From NCBI GenBank assembly GCA_903870275.1, contig CAIQCK010000113.1, positions 1-64,000 on the forward strand: a DNA stretch of 64,000 bases, read 5' to 3'. Both the position numbers and the translations under genes were made by a program. The stretch's first letter is position 1. Every line of letters begins with the position of its first letter. Origin of the DNA: an uncultured bacterium (GTDB lineage Bacteria; Verrucomicrobiota; Verrucomicrobiia; CAIQCK01). Shown piece after piece: positions 57,693 through 64,000 of this stretch. Below the pieces are notes generated by a model. It was not told the origin of the DNA. It ran no database searches and saw only the letters and a list, made by a program, of their open reading frames with translations.

Positions 57693-59792
57693 TCATTTGG
57701 CAAACCACCTTTCCCCCGTTCTGCCGCTGGTCGTTTCTTCCATCCGCCGCACAAAGCCGTTTTCCATGAGCAACGCAAACGCGCGGTCAAGCTGCGTTCG
57801 TGAGCGGTGGCGGTTAAAAACATTGTCGCTGATCTCAGTGCGCGTCAGTCCGTGCGCACCGGCCTCGCGCAACGCGGCAAGGATTTCGTCGGCCACGTTA
57901 TCGCCCAAGCTCGCGCCGAAGATGTAACGTGCGGAGGCTTCACAATAGCGCCACGCGGCCAGCGCCGCTTCAAGATGCACGGGCCGGATGCAAGGCGAGC
58001 AATCCAGCACGGCATAAACGAGTGACAACCGGACAACGTAGGCTTCCGCCCGGCCAATCACTGCGCCAAAGAGTCCGGGCTTGGCCGCGCTTAGGTCGTG
58101 ATAGACGCTGCGCCACAGTTCTGCCGCTTCTTCATTGCGCCGGAGTTCCCCGCACTTCTTGCCAAAGGCCAGCGCCGCCTTGAACCCGCCTTCAATATCA
58201 TCCCAAACTTCAAGATGCGCCTTGCCCCCGTCGGGCAGTTCCTTGGACCGTTTCACGCAAACCCAAAGAAAACGGTTGGCGAAGCCGTTGGCGGCTTCCG
58301 TTTCCGTTAGCGTGCGGATGAGTTCTTGCTTGGTGATATGCCCGATGCACGAAACGTGCGCGTCGGTGGCCGTGGCCGGCGAGTTCTTGTTGGCAATGCG
58401 AAGGTGGCCCGTGTCGAAACACTGGCGCAGCACGGCGGAAAGCGTGTTGCCGTCGCGGCGCGTTGACTGAAGAACGCGGGCAAACTCAGGTTCCAGCACC
58501 ATGAGCCGCTTGTCGGCAACGCCGTGATCGGCAATGACGGTTTGATAGCCGATGATCTTCTTGCCGTCTTTGACCGGCTCTTGTTTTTCTATCGGGTCGC
58601 GCACCGTCCAGATCAAACCTTCGCCCGTGCTCAAACCGCTGGCGGGTCGCTTCCATGTCTCGTCCACACGCGAACAAAGCGAAACAACATGCCCCGCCGA
58701 CGTTCCCTTGCGGCTCTTGGAAGACTCGCCCACAAGCACCAGGTTGATATTCGCGTAATGCCTGTCCGCTTCCACGCAGAAATAAGCCGTCCGCCCGATG
58801 GCGTTTCCGAAGGCTGTCAGGGTTTGAAACAATATCGCGGCTGGGTCTGATTCCGTGTGTGGTTCAAGTCGCTTCACAAATTTGCCAACCTCACCGTGCA
58901 AAGCATCCTCGCCGAGTGGCGCGGGCCAAGCCGGGCCGGGCGCGCTTTCCAATTCTCTCGCCCTCAACTCCACTGGTGGCGTCCACTCCGGCGCGGATTC
59001 CGCCAGCGCAAGCAAATCGTCAGCCGTGCCGCCAGCGGCAAAGAAATCGGCAGCATCCTTCACCGGCTGGCCGTTGGTGTCCGGTAGTTCCACGATGCGG
59101 ACGGATTTCGCCTTGCCGTGAAGACTGCGTGCAACTTGCGCCGCGTGTTCGCGCCCGGCCTTGTCTTTATCTGCAATCACAACCACCGGCGCGCCGCGTA
59201 GAGTCTCGCTGTATGGGTCGCGCCACTTGCCAGCGCCGCCCGGATTGCACGTTGCTGCAAAGCCGCGCTCCACCATCGCCAGCACGTCTTTTTCGCCCTC
59301 GCAATCGAACACAGGCGAACAGCTTTGAACGGCGCGGATTATTTCAGGCAGTCGAAAAAGCACGCGCCGCACGCCGTCCAGATTCCACGTCCAACCGCCG
59401 CTTCCATCGGGCCGCCACTGCCGGAAGTCTTTTGGCTCAAACCGGACCACCTGAAAGAGCACCGCGCCTTTTTCGTCGCGGTAGTCATACGCGCACACTT
59501 CCCGGCGCGGCGTTGCCGGCGTCGCCTTGCTGCCGTTGCCGCCAAACTCGCGCATGGCGTCCGCAATCGTGATTCCCTTTTCCAAGGCAAGCCAATCTAT
59601 GACCGTGCCGCCCTTGCCGCAGGCGTGGCAGTGCCAGAGGTTTTTTGCCGCGTCCAAGCTCACGTTGTCTTGTCGCGTGTGTTCTTTCAGCGGGCAACGC
59701 GCGGCTCGCTTGCCATTCTCAGTGATCTTCACGCCGCGCGCTTCCAGCCACGGCACGAGCGGGTTGCTTGTAATGATTTCGTTGCGGTTCAT
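57693..59792 (-). CDS. CHC2/TOPRIM primase-like protein of the element
   Basis: A 699-aa protein. The N-terminal CHC2-like zinc finger uses Cys33, His38, Cys55 and Cys58 ('CPLKEH', 'WHCHACGKGG'). A TOPRIM-like region follows ('FDCEGEKDVLAMVE', 'VVVIADKDKAG'). The C-terminal half has 'NLVLVGESSKSRKGTSAGHV', a P-loop-like motif reminiscent of DUF3987/primase-helicase proteins, and a winged-helix-like end. It probably primes or unwinds DNA for element replication. The ATG overlaps the excisionase-like stop by four bases. Confidence 0.8.
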   Translation of the reverse strand: MNRNEIITSNPLVPWLEARGVKITENGKRAARCPLKEHTRQDNVSLDAAKNLWHCHACGKGGTVIDWLALEKGITIADAMREFGGNGSKATPATPRREVCAYDYRDEKGAVLFQVVRFEPKDFRQWRPDGSGGWTWNLDGVRRVLFRLPEIIRAVQSCSPVFDCEGEKDVLAMVERGFAATCNPGGAGKWRDPYSETLRGAPVVVIADKDKAGREHAAQVARSLHGKAKSVRIVELPDTNGQPVKDAADFFAAGGTADDLLALAESAPEWTPPVELRARELESAPGPAWPAPLGEDALHGEVGKFVKRLEPHTESDPAAILFQTLTAFGNAIGRTAYFCVEADRHYANINLVLVGESSKSRKGTSAGHVVSLCSRVDETWKRPASGLSTGEGLIWTVRDPIEKQEPVKDGKKIIGYQTVIADHGVADKRLMVLEPEFARVLQSTRRDGNTLSAVLRQCFDTGHLRIANKNSPATATDAHVSCIGHITKQELIRTLTETEAANGFANRFLWVCVKRSKELPDGGKAHLEVWDDIEGGFKAALAFGKKCGELRRNEEAAELWRSVYHDLSAAKPGLFGAVIGRAEAYVVRLSLVYAVLDCSPCIRPVHLEAALAAWRYCEASARYIFGASLGDNVADEILAALREAGAHGLTRTEISDNVFNRHRSRTQLDRAFALLMENGFVRRMEETTSGRTGERWFAK

Positions 59793-60121
59793 ACCGTCGC
59801 CCCTTCCCCGTTGCCGTCCGTTGCGTTTTGCTCCAACCATTCTTCAAGGTCGCACTCGCGGATTCTCACCGATCTCCCGACGCGGATGCAGCGCAGCCCG
59901 CCCGTTGCCGTCAGCTTCCACCCGGTTGACCGCGACACTTGCAACCGAGCGCAAAGCTCTTTCGGCGTCAGCAACCGTTCGCCAATCACTTCCTCACCCC
60001 GGCGCGTTTTTGCCGTCGGCAAAATAGGGTCTGGCGTGAGCGCCATTGGCAAAGCAGCCTTGGTTTCTGCCATGCCGATGATGCTCGCACCACCTGTCGT
60101 TTGAATGTTGGAATCATTCAT
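59789..60121 (-). CDS. Excisionase/AlpA-like HTH protein
   Basis: A 110-aa protein with a C-terminal winged helix: 'LLTPKELCARLQVSRSTGWK', 'GGLRCIRVGRSVRIRECDLE', 'EWLEQ'. This is the excisionase-type DNA-binding domain. The first 50 residues look disordered. The ATG overlaps the preceding XRE stop by one base (TAATG), and its stop overlaps the primase ATG, so XRE, excisionase and primase form a coupled chain. Confidence 0.8.
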   Translation of the reverse strand: MNDSNIQTTGGASIIGMAETKAALPMALTPDPILPTAKTRRGEEVIGERLLTPKELCARLQVSRSTGWKLTATGGLRCIRVGRSVRIRECDLEEWLEQNATDGNGEGATV

Positions 60122-60321
60122 TAGGCTTTCCTCCCGAAGATGGTTTCAGGTTCGACACCCAACACACGCGCCAGCCGGCGCTGCTGATCAATCGTGGCTT
60201 CACGCTCGCCGCGCTCAATTCGGCTGTAGCTCGTCGGGTCAATCTCGGCCTGCGCCGCCAGCTTCCATGCCGCCAGCCCGCGCCGCCGCCGCTCAATCAA
60301 TAACCGCTCGCCATTGTTCAT
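60121..60321 (-). CDS. Small XRE-family HTH regulator
   Basis: A 66-aa Cro/C1-type HTH: 'GERLLIERRRRGLAAWKLAAQ', 'AEIDPTSYSRIERGEREATI', 'DQQRRLARVLGVEPETIF'. A minimal single-domain repressor. The ATG at 60321 is supported by AAGG nine bases upstream. It heads the coupled XRE-excisionase-primase chain and is a candidate controller of the element. It may belong to an R-M controller class given the nearby methyltransferase, but that gene is far off and convergent. Confidence 0.75.
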   Translation of the reverse strand: MNNGERLLIERRRRGLAAWKLAAQAEIDPTSYSRIERGEREATIDQQRRLARVLGVEPETIFGRKA

Positions 60322-60423
60322 AGTCTCAACCTTTCTGTTTTGCTCTTGGCGAACTGGCAAAAAAAAAGCGCGCCAGTTCTGACGCGCTAACTCTAAGCCC
60401 GGTTTTCTTCCCAAATGGGGGGA

Positions 60424-61344
60424 TTACGTTTTCACTTTCGATCCCCCCACCCTACGATGGCGCTTCAACCACGCTGACATGCTCGCTTTGAACTTCTCCT
60501 CGTGCTCCGGCCTCAGTGTCTTCTTGCCTCGTATGAAATGGGGTCTTCCCTTATATAGCTGGAACCCGGCTGCGGCGTAGCGTTTCGCCTCTTTCGTGTA
60601 GTTTTTGCCGCCTCGGCCAAACAACTCGTGCGCGATCTGCGAAGGCGTCCACCCTTTGATATTCCCCAAATACCATGCTTTCGCGTAGGCGTCATACTTC
60701 TCCTCATTCGCCGTAACCTTCCGTGCCGGTTTCACCTTGTTCCGTTCGCTCCATTCCTCAACAACCGCCTCCTCACCCGTCTGAATATCCCCCGTGGCCG
60801 CACCGCCCTTGACATAGATTCGCAGCCCACGAAAACGATGCGCCATTTCATCTTCAAAATCGTTGCTGATTTCCCACGCCGCTCGATTGAACTTCCCGAC
60901 GTTCCACCGGCGGATGGCTTGCCGCGCTTCTTGTTCAATGTTCCGCGACTTCGGATTGATCGGCGGGATGCCGAAACGCTCCGCGAACGTTTCCAGAAAA
61001 TCATTAACTACCTTGCACCGCTTTTCGGCTGACTCGTTGACCCTGCATAACCCCTCAAACTTCTCTTTGCTGTCCGGCTCTTTCGTCCACCGCCGCCACT
61101 GCCTGTCTTCCTCCTTTTTCAAATCATCCGCCGCCGCCTCCAGTGCCCGCCATCGTTTCCGCTCTCTGCGGTAATCCTTATCCTCGTGCCACACATTCCA
61201 CAGCGCAATGGCCGCCTTCGGCGAACCGGACTTGAAGTAGAACGCGGTGATTGGCAGCTCGGCAAAACGCTCAGGCGCTTTCCAGATGATCCCCGTCAAA
61301 ATGTCTTGAGAATTTGCGGCAGTCGCTTTTTCTTCCTCATTCAC
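60424..61344 (-). CDS. Element-borne protein of unknown function (306 aa)
   Basis: A highly charged, helical protein: N-terminal 'TGIIWKAPERFAELPITAFYF', middle 'WRALEAAADDLKKEEDRQWRRW', then 'EKYDAYAKAWYLGNIKGWTPSQIAHELFGRGG' (parts) with an HTH-like 'TPSQIAHELFGRGGKNYTKE'. The Lys/Arg-rich C-terminus suggests DNA binding. No family is recognised. The GTG at 61344 has GGAG eight bases upstream, which decides it over longer options. It lies about 100 bp upstream of the XRE chain on the same strand. Confidence 0.55.
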   Translation of the reverse strand: MNEEEKATAANSQDILTGIIWKAPERFAELPITAFYFKSGSPKAAIALWNVWHEDKDYRRERKRWRALEAAADDLKKEEDRQWRRWTKEPDSKEKFEGLCRVNESAEKRCKVVNDFLETFAERFGIPPINPKSRNIEQEARQAIRRWNVGKFNRAAWEISNDFEDEMAHRFRGLRIYVKGGAATGDIQTGEEAVVEEWSERNKVKPARKVTANEEKYDAYAKAWYLGNIKGWTPSQIAHELFGRGGKNYTKEAKRYAAAGFQLYKGRPHFIRGKKTLRPEHEEKFKASMSAWLKRHRRVGGSKVKT

Positions 61345-61525
61345 GATGCTTCTCCGTGTGCGGCGCGCAGGGCGGCGGTGAATCAGCGCCGCCGCATTGC
61401 CCGCTCCGAATGCCCGCCATTGTCCACAATCACCCCTCGCCTTTCCAGCCGTTTCCTCAGCCGTGCTTGTCTTTCCGTCGCGTTTGCGGTAGGCAATGCC
61501 GCGACGTTCAACGACCGAACAACCG

Positions 61526-62434
61526 ATGTCAGAAACAGTCACTATCTCCGTCTCTGGTGCGCTGTGTTGGAATTCGCTGCCAAACTTTTTGGGCCAGCTT
61601 GAGCCACTTCGAGCCGATCCACCCAAAGAGGTGCGGCTCGACCTGTCCGCGATGACTTACTGCTGGCCGGTAGGTGTCGCCGCTCTCGCTGCGTCGGTGT
61701 TCTGGCTGCGTCAACTCGGCGTTCCACGCATTCAGGCACTTCCGCCACGGGAAGCGGATACCGAACGATATTTGACCCGGATTGATTTTTACCGTGTGCT
61801 CAACGCGCCGGAACGCATGAAGTTTAACCGATTCGACTCCAGCGGTCGTTTCGTGGAGGTCACGCAGTTGACGCGCGTCGAGGATTGCAATGAGGTGGTA
61901 GCCAAGGTTGAGGCGGTCTTCGAGCAAAAGATGCAACTGACCAAGGAAACAAAAAACGCTCTGGATTTCGTGGTCGCGGAACTCTTGGAGAACATCTTCC
62001 ACCACGCCGAGTCGCCAGTCGGTGGGTTTCTGTGCTGTCAGGCGTATCCCTACAGTTTGGAATTGGCCATTGTTGACTTGGGCCGCGGCATTGAGCGCGC
62101 TCTCGCTGATAATCCAGCGGCTTCTGCTGTGGTGCGAGAAAAAGGACCACTGACGGCTGCTTTAGAGCCGCGTGTGACGGGCCGGCCTCAGTTCAACACA
62201 GGCTTTGGCCTGTTTTGGACATCGCAACTCATCAAGGCGAATTGTGGCGAGTTGGGAATACAATCACACGGTCACAGACTTCTTCAGCACGGAAACATGC
62301 CAGTGGAAACCGCCGATGGATTCTGGCCGGGGACAGCCATTCACTTGTCATTCAAACGCAACAAAACGATGGACATCGTGCAAATCTTCAAGCGGCTGGC
62401 ACCCCCCGAAAAAGGCTTTGAATTCATCGGTTGA
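61526..62434 (+). CDS. STAS-like + HATPase_c protein (partner-switch kinase-like)
   Basis: A 302-aa protein. Residues 1-75 resemble a STAS fold ('VRLDLSAMTYCWPVGVAALA', with 'LDLSAMTYCWPVG' like the anti-anti-sigma helix-cap region). Residues 140-280 form a Bergerat ATPase: N box 'AELLENIFHHAE' (Glu152 to His160), G1 'IVDLGRGI' (184-189), G2 'TGFGLFWTSQ' and G3 'WPGTAIHL'. No histidine-phosphorylation domain or membrane segment is present, so it may act as a serine-kinase-like switch rather than a sensor kinase. A STAS-like gene follows 28 bases later. No obvious SD; an ATG at 61496 is an alternative. Confidence 0.7.
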   Translation: MSETVTISVSGALCWNSLPNFLGQLEPLRADPPKEVRLDLSAMTYCWPVGVAALAASVFWLRQLGVPRIQALPPREADTERYLTRIDFYRVLNAPERMKFNRFDSSGRFVEVTQLTRVEDCNEVVAKVEAVFEQKMQLTKETKNALDFVVAELLENIFHHAESPVGGFLCCQAYPYSLELAIVDLGRGIERALADNPAASAVVREKGPLTAALEPRVTGRPQFNTGFGLFWTSQLIKANCGELGIQSHGHRLLQHGNMPVETADGFWPGTAIHLSFKRNKTMDIVQIFKRLAPPEKGFEFIG

Positions 62435-62462
62435 CGTAATAGAGTGCGGCAGCGAACCAGAG

Positions 62463-62762
62463 ATGACCATGACAACAATCGCCATGAACCAGTGGGGAGA
62501 CTTTCTTGGCACGCGGTTTCTTGGTGAAGAAGCCAGACGCCAGATCGCCGACGCGCTGTTGAGCGCACCACCGGTGTTTTTGGATTTTTCCGGCGTTAAT
62601 GGCGTCTCCCATTCCTTTGCTGACGAAGCCATCGGCGTCATTGCTGGGGAGGCCGGCTTGGATGCTCTCAGAACTAATGTTCGATTCCTCAACCTGAACG
62701 AGGAAATCAAGGCGGTCTTGCGCTTCGTCGTGGCCGAACGGTTAAGCAAGCACCTCGCGTAG
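62463..62762 (+). CDS. STAS-like DUF4325-type protein
   Basis: A 99-aa protein with 'FLDFSGVNGVSHSFADEAIG' as the core, matching the DUF4325 consensus (a beta-strand then S-F-A-D-E). The serine in 'SHSF' is a candidate regulatory phosphorylation site, by analogy with SpoIIAA-type STAS proteins. It follows the HATPase gene by 28 bases on the same strand, so the two probably form a pair. The start ATG at 62463 is chosen; 62469 and 62484 are alternatives. It is convergent with the methyltransferase. Confidence 0.7.
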   Translation: MTMTTIAMNQWGDFLGTRFLGEEARRQIADALLSAPPVFLDFSGVNGVSHSFADEAIGVIAGEAGLDALRTNVRFLNLNEEIKAVLRFVVAERLSKHLA

Positions 62763-62779
62763 TGGCGCGGGCTGGCTCG

Positions 62780-64000
62780 TCACTGTTTCGCTGCATCCTC
62801 CACGATCTTCTTTTCTTCTTCCGTTAGACCGTAAAGGCGATAGACACGCTCGTTTATCTCGCGCTCCAGCGCGGTGGTGTCCGCTGACGAGTTCGCGCGC
62901 TTGGCCGACAGGATGCGCTCCGCCAACTCCACCAGCGCGGCGTGCGCTTCTCGCTCTGATGGCTGCTCGAAGTCTATTGGGCGGAACGGGACGAGGGAAA
63001 GGAACTGTTTGTTTGCCGAGCGAAATCCGCCGCGAAACGGTGCGCTGACTTGCGGAAAAAACCACCGCAGCAAACGTGAGTTCAGAAGGGCAAGCAGATA
63101 GGCCAAACTATGGCTCGTTGCTGAATCGTGGAAAGTAACACCTCCGACATCCACGTTGTCGAGAAAGTGGCTGCCGTCGAAATCCGCTCCGCCGTGCAGG
63201 TATTCCACCAAGCGAGGAACGCAGAGTTTTGGGGAATTCTGACGAGTCATGTTCTTCAGGTAGATGTAACCATGCCACTTGGCTGTGCCACTGAGCTTCC
63301 CATTCTCTCGATCTTCAAGCCGACACTTGTTCTTCTTCAAATACTCGGCCGTTCGCGGCCACGAATCCGACAGGTCTTTCAAAGGAATGAGTTCTGCCTG
63401 TTCATTCTCGATAGCATAGGGGAATAGAATGAACTGTCGGCTTGGAAGCGCGGCGAAAGGTGACACATCTGTTCCACTCACCACCGGATGCAACAGGTCT
63501 TTCTCGAAAGTCCAGTTCTGTTCAAGTGCCTTGGATTCGAGTGTGATTGTGCGGGCGGTCTCCGAGACGAAGTTCATGATGAACACGTCGTCTGCGCTCG
63601 TTTGCAGCCCAACGAATATGTCCGCCGCATCCCCCAACTTCACCGGCATTCGCTGAAGTCTCTCGAAGAGCGCCGCGCCGGAACCGACGGCGAAGTTCCA
63701 TTCTGCTGAAGTGATGCGGGCGGCAGGGAGCTTGGTTTCGGGACCGCGTTGCGTCGCCAGCCACGCGGGCAGATCGTCGGCGCGCACCCAGCGACAGGCG
63801 GTCGCGCCGGCTTTTGCGAGGAAAAGCAAACAGACGTAGTTGGTCGCGCCGGGGAAAATTTGCTGGTCGCCGAAGTAAACGACTTGGCGAAGGTGGGTCA
63901 GCCGGAATTTTGCATAGGCTTTCTTGTCTTCTTCTTCCCGGCTTATAAGAGCGCGCAAAGACTGGCCGTATTCCGCGTTAAAAAACTTGTGCGGTAGGAT
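62780..64000 (-). CDS. Eco57I-like DNA methyltransferase/R-M protein, C-terminal part (5' end outside window)
   Basis: Open to the window edge; the 407 residues seen start '..ILPHKFFNAEYGQSLR', which resembles the end of the amino-methyltransferase core of Eco57I/BREX-type enzymes ('KFxxAxYGxxLR'). The rest contains a target-recognition domain ('DIFVGLQTSADDVFIMNF', 'RFQFILFPY'-like, 'GYIYLKNMTRQNSPKLCVPR'), 'YLLALLNSRLLRWFFP' and a short helical tail ('INERVYRLYGLTEEEKKIVE'). It probably methylates adenine and may also cut, but the catalytic NPPY and any nuclease domain would be upstream, outside the window. Confidence 0.8.
   Translation of the reverse strand: MLPHKFFNAEYGQSLRALISREEEDKKAYAKFRLTHLRQVVYFGDQQIFPGATNYVCLLFLAKAGATACRWVRADDLPAWLATQRGPETKLPAARITSAEWNFAVGSGAALFERLQRMPVKLGDAADIFVGLQTSADDVFIMNFVSETARTITLESKALEQNWTFEKDLLHPVVSGTDVSPFAALPSRQFILFPYAIENEQAELIPLKDLSDSWPRTAEYLKKNKCRLEDRENGKLSGTAKWHGYIYLKNMTRQNSPKLCVPRLVEYLHGGADFDGSHFLDNVDVGGVTFHDSATSHSLAYLLALLNSRLLRWFFPQVSAPFRGGFRSANKQFLSLVPFRPIDFEQPSEREAHAALVELAERILSAKRANSSADTTALEREINERVYRLYGLTEEEKKIVEDAAKQ

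Larger units (their letters stand above)
55742..64000. mobile_element. Left end of an integrated element (right end outside window)
   Basis: It begins at the tRNA-Arg fragment and contains the integrase, regulators, an excisionase-like gene, a primase-like gene and cargo (STAS/HATPase module and DNA methyltransferase). No structural phage, conjugation or portal genes are visible, so whether it is a satellite, an integrative plasmid or a larger island cannot be told. The orientation of the fragment predicts an intact tRNA-Arg(CCU) at the far right end. Confidence 0.7.

Overview
The window is a GC-rich, gene-dense bacterial chromosome segment. Several features suggest a member of the Verrucomicrobiota (Pedosphaera/Limisphaera-like), although no 16S rRNA or other decisive marker is present: a Hanks-type kinase with a beta-helix-like tail, DUF1573 proteins, many secreted sugar-active or toroid-like proteins, the 'STGPRTPAGKARVSLNA' protein family, and many short intergenic inverted repeats. 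The assignment is an inference.

Layout. 1-2.0 kb: the 3' end of a protein built from 93-bp tandem repeats, then a nine-unit TPR protein. 2.0-5.0 kb: exported esterase, hot-dog thioesterase and a GH43-type beta-propeller protein. 5.0-16.1 kb, mostly minus strand: beta-carbonic anhydrase; NfeD-flotillin membrane pair; LOG-family hydrolase with an M16 protease; an overlapping DUF1573-rhodanese-MauE operon; a LemA-TPM-TPM operon; and a cyclic-nucleotide-binding protein with an AI-2E family permease. 16.4-23.3 kb: Ser/Thr kinase, FHA protein, gamma-carbonic anhydrase, Maf and HflX. 23.3-27.5 kb: Tat-exported protein and the classic coaD-yceD-rpmF-plsX-fabH operon. 27.5-31.3 kb: an accessory stretch with palindromes, an orphan conserved family and a secreted tandem-domain protein. 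31.3-38.7 kb: LysM lipoprotein, the rpmH-rnpA-yidD-yidC-jag operon, an OGG-like glycosylase, an outer-membrane-like protein and a fused double adenylate kinase. 38.9-55.7 kb: a 1216-aa secreted protein, an NHL propeller, the operon CPBP protease-thiL-tsaE-tsaB-alr, a DEAD-box helicase, MurJ, a shortened UvrC, two secreted proteins and an MBL-fold hydrolase.

55.74-64.0 kb is the left end of an integrated element. The displaced 3' half of a tRNA-Arg(CCU) gene marks the junction. It is followed by a tyrosine integrase translationally coupled to an HTH regulator, a CHC2/TOPRIM primase-like protein, an excisionase-like HTH protein, an XRE regulator and a 306-aa unknown protein. Cargo then follows: a two-gene STAS/HATPase + STAS-like (DUF4325-type) module convergent with an Eco57I-like DNA methyltransferase cut off by the window end. 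I regard this cargo as the best candidate for an undescribed, possibly defensive, partner-switch system.

A second theme is short inverted repeats. At least four loci carry hairpins headed by GTAG, the hallmark of REP sequences, and each has a different stem. One pair lies inside thiL in frame, one includes the jag stop codon, and a separate inverted repeat overlaps the murJ 5' end.
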